From the NCBI RefSeq assembly GCF_014649915.1, contig NZ_BMTY01000007.1, positions 243,998 through 307,997 of the forward strand: a stretch of DNA of 64,000 nt. The letters are read 5' to 3'. The position numbers were made by a program, and so were the translations under genes. Under the pieces are notes generated by a model. The model ran no database searches. It worked only from the letters and a program-made list of their open reading frames with translations, and was not told the DNA's origin. This stretch comes from Streptomyces toxytricini. GTDB taxonomy: Bacteria > Actinomycetota > Actinomycetes > Streptomycetales > Streptomycetaceae. This document shows positions 1-7,372 of the stretch, piece after piece; position 1 is the stretch's first letter; every line of letters begins with the position of its first letter.

Positions 1-273
1 GCCGAGCTCACTGGCATCCGGGTGCGTCGTGAGATTCGACAAGGCCTCAGCTGTTCCTTCCGCCCACCCGCCGTAGACCTCGAAGACGGCGTTGGCCCTC
101 CGCCGGAGCTCCAGGTCCGGCATGACCTCGATGACGGGCAGGGCGTCGTCATGGTGCCGGCGGACTATGGCGGAGCACTCGTCGTATAGGAGCGTGGCAG
201 CCAACGTGTCGGCTGCCTCCGTGGCCTCACCGATCTTCGCCCGGAAGTCCTGCAGCATCTTCGAGATGGTCAT
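1..273 (-). CDS. Hypothetical protein, cut by window edge
   Basis: The first 91 codons are visible from an ATG at 273 and the frame is still open at base 1. The N-terminus reads MTISKMLQDFRAKIGEA and is predicted all-helical, rich in Glu, Ala and Arg, with no membrane segment. Its ATG overlaps the stop of the upstream membrane protein (ATGA at 273-270), so the two are translationally coupled and probably act together. I do not recognise the family. Both genes lie on the element side of the tRNA-Arg attachment copy at 1481-1523, so they are probably cargo of the integrated element. Confidence 0.7.
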   Translation of the reverse strand, partial: MTISKMLQDFRAKIGEATEAADTLAATLLYDECSAIVRRHHDDALPVIEVMPDLELRRRANAVFEVYGGWAEGTAEALSNLTTHPDASELG

Positions 274-521
274 GAAGTCGCGATCACCTGCTCCCGGATG
301 CGCTGCTCGTGCGACAGCTTGGCCTCGTGCTCGCGCTTGGCCGCCTCCTGGGTGTCGGCGTGCTCTTGCCGCCTCCTCTCAGTCCGTCCCGTGAAGTAGT
401 GGGTGATCCAGGCCGCGGCGGCCGAGCTGATGAGCACAGCTCCGGCAGAGATGGCAGGCGTGACCCAGGCGACGCGAAGCCCTTCCCCCGAAACCTGACT
501 AGGCAGTGAGGCGCCAGCCAT
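270..521 (-). CDS. Small single-pass membrane protein with charged coiled-coil tail
   Basis: About 83 residues from the ATG at 521; an in-frame start at 569 would add 16 residues, and neither start has a strong Shine-Dalgarno. There is one hydrophobic segment, VTPAISAGAVLISSAAAAW, near residues 18-37. It is followed by a highly charged Arg/Glu/Gln helix (RRRQEHADTQEAAKREHEAK) that should form a cytoplasmic coiled coil. The stop overlaps the start of the next gene by ATGA. The design, a short membrane anchor plus charged helix, resembles the broken gene at 1593-1832 on the other side of the attachment site. Function unknown. Confidence 0.65.
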   Translation of the reverse strand: MAGASLPSQVSGEGLRVAWVTPAISAGAVLISSAAAAWITHYFTGRTERRRQEHADTQEAAKREHEAKLSHEQRIREQVIATS

Positions 522-672
522 GAGAAACGTGCTGCCGCTCGGCTGAAGTCCGTGCGTACCAAAGGCCAACGGCGCGTGCCGCCATCCACAGGTTCACTGC
601 GGAATGCCTTGCTTCACGATCACTGCCAGTGTCAAGATATTATACAGAGTGGTACGTGCGACGGGAGGCTTC

Positions 673-1647
673 GTGAGTGGGCGGCGGGATATTTCCGACC
701 TGGCGAAATTGCTCATATCCGAGCTGGCGGAAGACTCTGATAGCGATACGGCTTCGCGCTATAACTTCCAGTATCAATGCGCTGCCCGCCACTGCTTTGC
801 CATGCTCAACGACAGTCAGCTTTCAGCCATCATTTGCGAGTGGCATGTCGACTACATCCTCGGCTATCGCGATGGTACCTACGAACTGGTTTCCGTAAAG
901 CATCGCGAACCGAGCCTGGGCCCATGGTCCTTCTCTGACCTCTGGAACAGGGGCGACCTAGCAATGCTATTCGAGCGCTGGAAATCAACTCCGGAATCAT
1001 CGTGTCGACTCGTAACTAACGGCGCCCTCAAGCCGACACAAGGAGATGCGCTCTCCTTCGCAACCGCCCTAACCAGGAAGTCGGCAGATAGCTGGATCAC
1101 CGACGTAGCGAAAAGGCTGAGCTGTGGGGAGCAGCAAGCCAAGTCATTCTTGCTGAATCTACGTATCGAGCATGGGATTCCTGATCGTGTCACCCTAAGG
1201 TCTCATGAGATCCTCACAACAGTAGAAAAATCTCTCGAAGATGCTCAGATTGGCGTTGCGCCGTCAGGCGCCTGGGACTCCATCGTGGCTCTTGTTGCGT
1301 TTAAGTCCAGAGATCTCGACAATCGCGATTTATCTTCGATTGATCTCGCGAGCCCGGTAGCTTGGAGTCAGCCAGCTAGCCAGGTGGGTCTGTGTGATCC
1401 GCGTGTGAACCACCAGCAAGGACGCCCGCTCCTGCGAGTTCTTCCAGGTCAAGGCTCGCCCGCTGCCCGGCTGTGCATGCCCTCCGGAGCCGTGTGCGCA
1501 GGTTCGAATCCTGCCGGGGGCACTTCGCAAGAAGTGCCTGACAGACCCCGCCACCAGCGAAACGCTGAGGACGGGGTCTTCGCGATGTGCGCATGGACGA
1601 GTTGGGGAATCTCGTGGACGCGACCACGCTTGCCGTCGCGCTCATAG
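673..1647 (+). CDS. Cap4/DUF4297-type dsDNA nuclease-domain protein, C-terminus altered at the att junction
   Basis: I chose the GTG at 673, preceded by GGGAGG at 663-668; a longer frame from 604 lacks a ribosome site. Residues 20-90 look like the N-terminal endonuclease domain of Cap4/DUF4297 anti-phage effectors. YNFQYQCAARHCFAML gives the YQ...A...ML signature, an acidic E in ICEWHVDYIL follows, then the catalytic-type Lys in VSVKHREPS. Residues 100-230 are helical and of unknown role. After about residue 230 the frame crosses the tRNA-Arg att copy, and the last ~95 residues look like chance translation, so the native C-terminus has probably been lost or replaced by recombination. Codon usage is clearly more AT-rich than in the neighbours, as expected of acquired DNA. 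Family assignment is by motif recognition only. Confidence 0.6.
   Translation: MSGRRDISDLAKLLISELAEDSDSDTASRYNFQYQCAARHCFAMLNDSQLSAIICEWHVDYILGYRDGTYELVSVKHREPSLGPWSFSDLWNRGDLAMLFERWKSTPESSCRLVTNGALKPTQGDALSFATALTRKSADSWITDVAKRLSCGEQQAKSFLLNLRIEHGIPDRVTLRSHEILTTVEKSLEDAQIGVAPSGAWDSIVALVAFKSRDLDNRDLSSIDLASPVAWSQPASQVGLCDPRVNHQQGRPLLRVLPGQGSPAARLCMPSGAVCAGSNPAGGTSQEVPDRPRHQRNAEDGVFAMCAWTSWGISWTRPRLPSRS
1481..1523 (+). other. Attachment site: duplicated 3' half of tRNA-Arg(CCG)
   Basis: The segment begins in the anticodon loop (CTCCGGA with anticodon CCG at 1484-1486) and runs through the 3' anticodon stem, variable loop and T-arm (GCAGG TTCGAAT CCTGC) to the 3' acceptor strand CGGGGGC plus A and C. 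The 5' half of a tRNA is absent: the bases just upstream (1477-1481) do not pair fully with the 3' anticodon stem. This is the footprint of a site-specific integrase that targets a tRNA 3' end, leaving a partial copy at the distal junction. The tRNA strand is plus, so the intact gene and the integrase should lie to the left of this window, and 1-1480 belongs to the element. Confidence 0.85.
1519..1538. terminator. Hairpin overlapping the tRNA 3' end
   Basis: Perfect 8-bp inverted repeat GGCACTTC / GAAGTGCC around a GCAA tetraloop. The left arm includes the last bases of the tRNA acceptor strand. Such hairpins are common as tRNA terminators, and it may also have been part of the recombination site. 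There is no T-run, as is usual in this genus. Confidence 0.6.
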
Positions 1648-1832
1648 GCGTCGGAGAAACGCTGGGCGGAACCCTGGGCGGGGCGGTGCTCAACCAGCGT
1701 GCCGGCAGGGAGCAGGCCGAGAGTGCCGACCGTCAGCGGGCGGAAGACCGCCACGAGCAGGCACAGCAGGCCAGGCGTGATCTCTACGCCCGCCTTAACA
1801 CCGCGACCCGCGCCTACCGGGTCACCTTGTGA
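1593..1832 (+). pseudogene. Truncated small membrane-anchored coiled-coil protein
   Basis: From ATG 1593 (or GTG 1587) about 79 codons encode a hydrophobic N-terminus (TTLAVALIGVGETLGGTLGG) and then a charged helix ending RRDLYARLNTATRAYRVTL, followed by TGA at 1830-1832. Streptomyces proteins of this general kind are, in my recollection, about twice as long and continue past the ARLNTA..YR stretch, so I read this as a remnant cut short by a premature stop. No clear ribosome site is visible. It is the first chromosomal coding remnant right of the att site. Bases 1833-2098 hold nothing I can support. Confidence 0.5.
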
Positions 1833-2098
1833 CCCGACCTCGGCGTCGAAGTCGAGACCGACTTCGAACGCACTCGCACCCGGATGATCACCGTGCTCGA
1901 CAGTGAGCGGAAAGACCTCGACCGCAGGCTCTCCTCCGGACGATCTGCCTGACCGACGACGGCGCGCAGCAGGCCAAGGGGCCCCGGCACGCTGCGGCGG
2001 CCGCCGTCAGGCGGGTGGCTTCTTGCAACCCGTTCCTCGGGTGGCCGGACCTTCCCTGTGCGCACGTTCCTCCCTCGTTCCCGACGACCGCCCGGAGG

Positions 2099-2497
2099 TC
2101 AGCGAGCGATGTCCAGGTGTGCGGAGACCGTCTTGCCGATGGGGGTGCGGGGGTGGACTTCCCAGTGCGTTGTGAGGGATTCGACGAGGAGCAGGCCCCT
2201 GCCCGATTCGGAGAGCGGCGGCGGTGCAGTGGCCGGGGTGGGTGGGCGGTGTTCGCCGCGGGTGTCGGAGACCTCGATGCGGAGGGTGTCGGGGCACAGG
2301 GTGAGGGTGAGCGCGAAGTGCCGCCCTGGCAGGCTGCCGTGGGTGGCGGCGTTGGCGGTGAGTTCGGCGATGACGAGCGCGGCGTCGTGGGCGAGGTCTG
2401 TGTCGGGCGCGATGCCCCACGCCTGGAGCTGGTGCACGGCGAGGCTGCGGGCGAGTCGGGCGCCGCGCGGGGTGGAGCGGAACCGCTCGGAGAACAC
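2099..2497 (-). CDS. RsbW/SpoIIAB-like ATP-binding anti-sigma regulatory factor
   Basis: A 132-residue protein consisting of a single GHKL-type HATPase_c_2 domain. The N box is visible as VIAELTANAATHG, with the Glu-Leu-xx-Asn-Ala core that binds Mg-ATP, followed by the G1-like VSDTRGEHRPP and the G2-like ESGRGLLLVESL. These stand-alone kinases phosphorylate anti-sigma-factor antagonists or hold sigma factors, and Streptomyces encode dozens. It is divergently placed from the XRE regulator gene at 2705, an arrangement often seen for ATPase plus XRE/DUF397 sets. The partner sigma factor or antagonist is not in the window. Length is normal for the family. Confidence 0.85.
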   Translation of the reverse strand: MFSERFRSTPRGARLARSLAVHQLQAWGIAPDTDLAHDAALVIAELTANAATHGSLPGRHFALTLTLCPDTLRIEVSDTRGEHRPPTPATAPPPLSESGRGLLLVESLTTHWEVHPRTPIGKTVSAHLDIAR

Positions 2498-2704
2498 ACG
2501 TGCGGACGGGGACGTGGAGGGTCCGCTCGGCGGAGTTGGGCGTCATGGGCCCAATGTGGGGCGCGGACCGGTCTCTCACCAGGAGTCCCCTGCGTACGCC
2601 TGGTGAGCGTACGCGTACGCAGGGTGGACAGTGCGCGTCACGGTCCGTGACCATGGGGCGGGTCGGGAGCGGTACGCGGGCACGTGCGCGGGAGGTGGGT
2701 CGGC

Positions 2705-3583
2705 ATGGCCTACGGGAACACGGACCAGGGCGGTGCGGGCGCGGAGCCGGCGGGCGGCTGCGGCCCGGCCGGCGGGGAGCCTGAGGTGTCGGACAGCCTG
2801 CGCACGTTCGGCGCGGTCGTCCAAGCCCTGCGGGAGCACGCGGGCCTGAGCCGGGCGGAGTTCGCGGAGCGGGTCAGCTTCTCCCGGCACACCGTGGCCT
2901 CCGTCGAACAGGGCAGGCGGATGCCGGACCGGCATTTCGTGGAGCAGGCGGAGGAGGCACTGGGCAACACGGGCGCCTTGCGGCAGGCGGCCCGGCACCT
3001 GTCGCGGCAGCCTGGGCTGGCCAGTTGGTTCCGGCGGTGGGCGGGGTTGGAGGCTGAGGCGGTCACCCTGTACACGTACGAGTGCCGAATGGTTCCTGGC
3101 CTCTTGCAGCCCGAACCGTACGCGCGCACCCTGTTCGTGGACCAGCTGCCGCCGCTGAGCGACGAACAGATCGAGGCCCAGTGGGCGGCACGCGCGGAAA
3201 GGCAGCGATTGCTGCGGGAACGCCCCAACACGACCTTCGGCTTCATCCTGGAGGAACACCTGTTCCTGCGGAGGACGGGTGGGGTGGAGGTGACCCGGAT
3301 GCTCATCGAGCACGTACTGGAGGTCGCCCGCCTGCGCAACGTGGAGATCCAGGTGATGCCCCTGGAGCGTTCCTCACATGCGGGGCTCGCCGGCCCCGTG
3401 CAGTTGTTGGAAACGGCGGCGGCCCGCTGGTTGGCCTATTGCGAGGGGCAGGAGCACGGCCAGTTCATTGCCGACGCCAAAGTGGTCAGCACACTCCAGC
3501 GACGCTATGCCAGGATGCGGGCGCAGGCCCTCTCTCTGGAGGACTCCGTGGGTCTGTTGCGGCGGATGCGAGGAGCGCTATGA
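2705..3583 (+). CDS. XRE-family helix-turn-helix regulator with DUF5753 domain
   Basis: A 292-residue protein started at the ATG at 2705, 9 bases after GGGAGG (2690-2695); an upstream GTG at 2684 would overlap that ribosome site. After a Gly/Ala-rich leader, residues ~30-90 form an XRE-type HTH (LREHAGLSRAEFAERV then HTVASVEQGRRMP). The rest is the DUF5753 sensor domain, recognised from YECRMVPGLLQPEPYARTLF and VEIQVMPLERSSHAGLAGPV. The stop overlaps the ATG of the first DUF397 gene, so the two are co-translated. BldB/WhiJ-like XRE plus DUF397 pairs act like regulator-antagonist pairs in development and antibiotic control; which process this one serves cannot be read from sequence. Confidence 0.92.
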   Translation: MAYGNTDQGGAGAEPAGGCGPAGGEPEVSDSLRTFGAVVQALREHAGLSRAEFAERVSFSRHTVASVEQGRRMPDRHFVEQAEEALGNTGALRQAARHLSRQPGLASWFRRWAGLEAEAVTLYTYECRMVPGLLQPEPYARTLFVDQLPPLSDEQIEAQWAARAERQRLLRERPNTTFGFILEEHLFLRRTGGVEVTRMLIEHVLEVARLRNVEIQVMPLERSSHAGLAGPVQLLETAAARWLAYCEGQEHGQFIADAKVVSTLQRRYARMRAQALSLEDSVGLLRRMRGAL

Positions 3584-3765
3584 ACATGGAACAACTGGCC
3601 TGGTTCAAGAGCAGCTACAGCAGCAGTGGTTCCGGGGACTGCGTCGAAGTCGCCGCGGGAGCAGACGCCGTCCACGTTCGTGACTCCAAGCTGCAAGACG
3701 GGCCCCGGATCGGCCTGTCCCCGACCGCCTGGGCCGAGTTCGTCGACTACGCACCCAAGGCCTGA
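3580..3765 (+). CDS. DUF397 protein, first copy
   Basis: A 61-residue DUF397 protein starting at the ATG (3580) that overlaps the XRE stop. The family core is complete: WFKSSYSSSGSGDCVEVA, then VHVRDSKLQDGP, then WAEFVDY. DUF397 proteins are small partners of the XRE regulator encoded just upstream. Translational coupling suggests a fixed stoichiometry. A second copy follows four bases after its stop. Confidence 0.92.
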   Translation: MNMEQLAWFKSSYSSSGSGDCVEVAAGADAVHVRDSKLQDGPRIGLSPTAWAEFVDYAPKA

Positions 3766-3769
3766 GCTT

Positions 3770-3955
3770 GTGAGTACGAAGCGGCTGGTCTGGTTCAAGA
3801 GCAGCTACAGCAGCGGTGACGGAGACAGCTGCGTCGAAGTCGCCGCCGGTGCACACGGTGTCCACGTTCGTGACTCCAAGGTGCAGGACGGGCCCCGGAT
3901 TTCCCTCTCCCCCGCCGCCTGGGCCGAGTTCGTCGGATTCGCGCCTCAGGGCTGA
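3770..3955 (+). CDS. DUF397 protein, second tandem copy
   Basis: Also 61 residues, from a GTG at 3770 four bases after the previous stop. It repeats the same core: WFKSSYSSGDGDSCVEVA, VHVRDSKVQDGP, WAEFVGF. Long stretches are identical to copy one at DNA level (for example around 3601-3625 and 3789-3813), so this is a tandem gene duplication that has begun to diverge in the Ser/Gly loop and the C-terminus. The last ten bases overlap the convergent hydrolase gene. Confidence 0.88.
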   Translation: MSTKRLVWFKSSYSSGDGDSCVEVAAGAHGVHVRDSKVQDGPRISLSPAAWAEFVGFAPQG

Positions 3956-4614
3956 GGCGGGGCCGCGCCCCGGCCGCCCGGGAGGTGGGTCGTGAGCCAC
4001 CTGGTGGCCAGGGTGGCGGCCTCCTCCAGGGCGCCCGGTTCCTCGAAGAGGTGGGTTGCGCCCTCCACCACCTCCAGGCGGTTTTCGCAGCGGAGGTGGG
4101 ACTGGGCCTCGCGGTTCAGCATCAGGACCTGGGTGTCGTCGCCGCCGACGATCAGGAGGGTCGGGGCGCGGACCGCCGGGAGGTTGTCGGCGAGGTCCGG
4201 GCGGCCGCCGCGGGAGACCACGGCGTAGACCGGGGAGGCCGGGGCGGCGGCTGCCGTCAGGGCTGCGGCCGCGCCCGTGCTCGCGCCGAAGTACGCCAGG
4301 GACGGCGGGGTTTCGGCGCGGACGCGCAGCCAGGTCGTCGCTGCGGTGAGGCGGCTCGCCAGGGTCGGGATGTCGAAGACGCGGGCGCGGTCCCGTTCCT
4401 CCTGCGGGGTCAGGAGGTCGAAGAGGAGCGTGCCGAGGCCGGCGCGGGCGAGGGCTTCGGCGACCTGGCGGTTGCGGGGGCTGTGGCGGCTGCTGCCGGA
4501 GCCGTGGGCGAAGAGGACCACTGCGGGGGCGTCGGGCGGGAGGGCCAGGTCGCCTTCCAGCGGGAGGCCGGCCGCGTCGATCACCACCGGGGTCGGGTCG
4601 GTCCGCTGCCTCAT
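3946..4614 (-). CDS. Dienelactone-hydrolase-like alpha/beta hydrolase
   Basis: A 222-residue alpha/beta hydrolase. The N-terminal strand and oxyanion region read VVLFAHGSGSSRHSPRNR. The nucleophile elbow is AYFGASTGAAAAL (G-A-S-T-G, Ser nucleophile), the acid is in the LLIVGGDDTQVL strand, and the His is in EGATHLFEEPG. That is a full catalytic triad in the usual order for the DLH/KANL3-Tex30-like branch. Its ATG overlaps the phosphoribosyltransferase stop (ATGA, 4614-4611), so the two form an operon. In many actinobacteria these two activities are even fused in one protein, which supports a joint but unknown role. Confidence 0.9.
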   Translation of the reverse strand: MRQRTDPTPVVIDAAGLPLEGDLALPPDAPAVVLFAHGSGSSRHSPRNRQVAEALARAGLGTLLFDLLTPQEERDRARVFDIPTLASRLTAATTWLRVRAETPPSLAYFGASTGAAAALTAAAAPASPVYAVVSRGGRPDLADNLPAVRAPTLLIVGGDDTQVLMLNREAQSHLRCENRLEVVEGATHLFEEPGALEEAATLATRWLTTHLPGGRGAAPPQP

Positions 4615-5264
4615 GGTTCGCCGGTCCTTTCGGCCGCCGCCCTGGCCAGGAGGGCGACCACCGCTTCGTCCGGGGTCTGGTCGAAGTCGCGGTACCACTG
4701 GCCCACCGCGGAGAACGCGGGCGGCGCCGACAGGGTGACCACCTCGTCCGCGACTTCCGCGAGGCGGGCCACCGCGTCGGGTGCGGCCACCGGCGCCGCC
4801 ATCAGGACGCGGCTCGCGCCCTGGGCCCGTACGACCTGGCAGGCCGCGGCCGCGGTGGCGCCCGTCGCGATGCCGTCGTCGACGACGATCGCGGTGCGGC
4901 CGTCGAGGGGGATGCGGGCGCGCCCGGAGCGGAAGCGGTCGGCGCGGCGGCGGAGTTCGTCCAGTTCGGCGCGTTCGACCCGGGCGATGTCGGCCTCGCC
5001 GATCCGGCCGCGGCGGACGATGTCGTCGCTGATGACGCGTACACCGCCCTCGCCGATCGCCCCGAACGCCAGCTCGGGCTGGTACGGCACCCCGAGCTTG
5101 CGGACGACGACCACGTCGAGGGGGGCGCCGAGGGCGCGGGCGGCGTGGTAGGCGACGGGGACGCCGCCCCGCGGGAGGCCGAGGACGACGGGGTCCTCCG
5201 CCGCGTACGCCCGGAGCGCTTCGGCGAGTCGTCGTCCCGCGTCGTCGCGGTCGGTGAACAGCAC
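4611..5264 (-). CDS. Phosphoribosyltransferase-domain protein
   Basis: A 217-residue type I PRTase-fold protein. I took the GTG at 5264, with GAGGA six bases upstream; a frame continuing to 5441 has low-complexity leader sequence and no ribosome site. The PRPP loop appears as TAIVVDDGIATGATAAAA (D-D-G-x-x-T-G), and the N-terminal hood contains DPVVLGLPRGGVPVA. These orphan PRTases, usually paired with a DLH-like hydrolase as here, are not assigned a base substrate. The gene is coupled to the hydrolase downstream. Confidence 0.9.
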   Translation of the reverse strand: MLFTDRDDAGRRLAEALRAYAAEDPVVLGLPRGGVPVAYHAARALGAPLDVVVVRKLGVPYQPELAFGAIGEGGVRVISDDIVRRGRIGEADIARVERAELDELRRRADRFRSGRARIPLDGRTAIVVDDGIATGATAAAACQVVRAQGASRVLMAAPVAAPDAVARLAEVADEVVTLSAPPAFSAVGQWYRDFDQTPDEAVVALLARAAAERTGEP

Positions 5265-5497
5265 GTGGGTCCTCGCTAGGCCTCTCCCTTTCGACGGAAC
5301 CCCATCGGCGGGCGATCCGCAAGTGCCTCCGGCCGCCGCGCCGGCCCGGTGGTCCGTACGAGGGCGGTCCCTGCGGTCTGTGGGTTCGGGGCATGGGTGG
5401 GCGCGGGCGGCGTGCGTAGGTTGGCGGTGGGGCCGCGGCACGCATGGGCGGGGCCGCGGCGACGACGGCGCTCTGACGACGACGAGGGAGCAGCGCG

Positions 5498-6478
5498 ATG
5501 CGCGGACTGGTGGAGACGGCGCGGCGGTGGACGGCCGAGGGGCGGGCGGCGTTCCTGGCCCGCCCGGTGGCCGAGCAGGGCTTCGGCCCGCGGGAGCCGG
5601 CCGGGGCCCTGCTGGTGGACGCCCGCGGGGAGTGTGCGGGCTCGCTGTACGGGGGCGTCTTCGACGCCGAGCTGGCCGCGGAGGCGGCGGCGTGGCGGGC
5701 CGGGGAAACGGCCCGGGTGTGCGAGGTGTCGGTCGGGGCGGAAGGCGCGGCCGCGGCGCGGCTGACCTGCGGCGGCCGGGCGGAGATCCTGCTGCAGCCG
5801 CTGGCGTCCGTCCCGGCGCGGTGGTGGGAGCTGCTGGGCCGGGGCGCCGGGGTGGCGCTGGTGACGCGGCTGAACGAGCGCGCGGACGAGGCGGTGAGCG
5901 AGGTCGTGGGCGCCGCGGACGAGCCGGCGGACGATGCCGTGCGGCGGGCCGGGGAGCTGCTGGCGACGCGCCGCGCGGGCCGGGACGCCCTGTACGGGCA
6001 GTCGGGGCTGGTGCTGGTGGAGGCGTTCCCGTCGGCCCCGCACCTGGTGGTCGGGGGCGGCGGGGAGCTGGCGGAGGTGATCGGGGCGCAGGCGCGGCTG
6101 CTGGGCTGGGAGGCGGAGTGCGTCACCGGCGCCGGGGAGGCGGAGGAGCTGCTGGCGGCGCGGCGGGAGGCGGCGTGCCTGGTGGTGCTGAGCCATGATC
6201 CGGAGTTCGACGTGCCGGCCATCCGGGCGGCGCTGGCGCTGGGCGTGCCGTACGTGGGCGCGCTGGGTTCGCGGAAGACGACGGCCCGGCGCCGCGAGGG
6301 CCTTCGGGCGGCGGGGGTGCCGGAGGCGGAGCTGGCGCGGGTGCACGGGCCGATCGGCCTGGACCTGGGCGCCCGTACGCCTGCGGAGACGGCCCTCGCG
6401 ATCTGCGCGGAGATCCTCGCGGTGCTGGCGGGGCGCGGCGTCCGTCCCCTCCGCGACACGGACGGCCCCCTGCGCTGA
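5498..6478 (+). CDS. XdhC/CoxI-family protein
   Basis: A 326-residue protein of the XdhC family, which inserts or matures the molybdenum cofactor (sulfuration and delivery) for xanthine dehydrogenase-type enzymes. An N-terminal XdhC_CoxI segment is followed by a Rossmann-like XdhC_C domain. In that domain FPSAPHLVVGGGGELAEVI supplies the Gly-rich loop and LGVPYVGALGSRKTTARR is the family hallmark near residue 260. The ATG at 5498 follows the GAGGGAGCAGC ribosome site. No molybdenum hydroxylase subunit is encoded nearby, so the client enzyme lies elsewhere. It converges on the next gene with a 3-bp gap. Confidence 0.88.
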   Translation: MRGLVETARRWTAEGRAAFLARPVAEQGFGPREPAGALLVDARGECAGSLYGGVFDAELAAEAAAWRAGETARVCEVSVGAEGAAAARLTCGGRAEILLQPLASVPARWWELLGRGAGVALVTRLNERADEAVSEVVGAADEPADDAVRRAGELLATRRAGRDALYGQSGLVLVEAFPSAPHLVVGGGGELAEVIGAQARLLGWEAECVTGAGEAEELLAARREAACLVVLSHDPEFDVPAIRAALALGVPYVGALGSRKTTARRREGLRAAGVPEAELARVHGPIGLDLGARTPAETALAICAEILAVLAGRGVRPLRDTDGPLR

Positions 6479-6481
6479 CGG

Positions 6482-6805
6482 TTATTTCCCGAGGGCCCGC
6501 TTGAGCTGCGCCTTGTTCATGTCGGAGCGGCCGGGGACGTTGCGCCGCCGGGCCTCCTCGTACAGCTGCGCGTACGTCGGCCCCTGCGCTCCCTCGTGGG
6601 AGTGCAGGCCGCCGCGCCGCGACGGGGGCATGTCCTCCAGGGACAGCCGGCTGGCCGTCTTGGCCTCGCCTTCCTGGGCGCGGACCTTGTTGACGGTGCG
6701 GGCGGCGATCTCCTTGGCCCGGTCCTCGGGCACGCCGCGCTCCTCCGCGCTCTCCTTGATGTGCTCGTACTGGCGTTCGCGCTTGGGGGACGATCCGCGG
6801 GGCAT
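6482..6805 (-). CDS. Small basic protein of the plasmid-stabilisation/Rho-N-like type
   Basis: A 107-residue, strongly charged protein from the ATG at 6805, preceded by AGAGGAG. It opens MPRGSSPKRERQYEHIKESA and contains RAKEIAARTVNKVRAQEGE. It ends with a SAP/Rho-N-like helical motif (YEEARRRNVPGRSDMNKAQL) near residues 80-105, a fold that often binds nucleic acid. Similar small proteins are widespread in actinobacteria and are often annotated as plasmid stabilisation proteins without experimental basis. Stand-alone and convergent with the XdhC gene. Confidence 0.82.
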   Translation of the reverse strand: MPRGSSPKRERQYEHIKESAEERGVPEDRAKEIAARTVNKVRAQEGEAKTASRLSLEDMPPSRRGGLHSHEGAQGPTYAQLYEEARRRNVPGRSDMNKAQLKRALGK

Positions 6806-6927
6806 GGCCCGGCTCCTCTCTCCGGTCGATCGCCCGCCGCGCATACCCGGCCGTCCGGGGGGCATTCGGATCGGCGGGAATCTTTTCTCCCCGGGTGAAT
6901 CACCAGAAAACCGGGAAAATGACTCAC

Positions 6928-7326
6928 ATGGACACGAGCTACATCGCGGTCGACGCGACTCTCAGCGACATCGTCTGGTTCTTCCTCGTCGGCCTCCTGA
7001 TCGTCGGCTTCCTGCTCGCCGGCTTCAAGCTGGGGCAGCGGGTCCGCGCCAAGGAGCCGCCGCCGCCGGAGGCCGAGACCCAGCCGCACCTGCCGGAGGG
7101 CGGGGCGGTGCACGAGGTCCGCGAGGAGCGCGATCCCGTGGACATCCCGGAAGGCGGTCTGCGCCCGCACGAGATGCAGGGCTACGGGAACTTCGGCTCG
7201 ACGGCATCCGAGCACCCGGACGAGGTCCGCAAGCGCCGGGAGTCGGGCCACCGGCGCACGGAGGGCCCGGGTCCGCACCCGCAGCCGGGCGCCCCGCCGG
7301 ACGCGGGCCGCGGCGCCCACGCCTGA
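6928..7326 (+). CDS. DUF6479-like membrane protein
   Basis: About 132 residues from ATG 6928; in-frame starts also exist at GTG 6895 and ATG 6919. One membrane span lies near the N-terminus (IVWFFLVGLLIVGFLLAG), followed by a long hydrophilic tail rich in Pro, Glu and Arg containing EVREERDPVDIPE and LRPHEMQGYGNFGS. The YGN..(S/T) tail is what I associate with DUF6479. Probably membrane-anchored with a disordered cytoplasmic tail; role unknown. Ends just before a bidirectional hairpin shared with the ligase gene. Confidence 0.78.
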   Translation: MDTSYIAVDATLSDIVWFFLVGLLIVGFLLAGFKLGQRVRAKEPPPPEAETQPHLPEGGAVHEVREERDPVDIPEGGLRPHEMQGYGNFGSTASEHPDEVRKRRESGHRRTEGPGPHPQPGAPPDAGRGAHA

Positions 7327-7337
7327 CCCGCCGCCCC

Positions 7338-7372
7338 CTCTGACCTGCGCCCCGCGACGGCGCAGGTCAGAG
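7338..7372. terminator. Bidirectional terminator between convergent genes
   Basis: A perfect 14-bp inverted repeat, CTCTGACCTGCGCC / GGCGCAGGTCAGAG, with a 7-nt loop. It sits between the DUF6479-like gene (ends 7326) and the convergent ligase gene. The right arm contains the ligase stop codon at 7367-7369. It should terminate the plus-strand gene and fold at the 3' end of the ligase message. Confidence 0.75.

Noticed and set aside
1460..1525. Functional tRNA-Arg gene
   Set aside because: Only the 3' half from the anticodon loop is present; the D-arm and 5' acceptor strand are missing and the 5' anticodon stem does not pair.
3946..6459. Single 837-codon minus-strand frame spanning hydrolase and upstream region
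   Set aside because: Only the last 222 codons are a hydrolase. The rest overlaps the phosphoribosyltransferase and XdhC genes in other frames and is Arg/Pro-rich noise.
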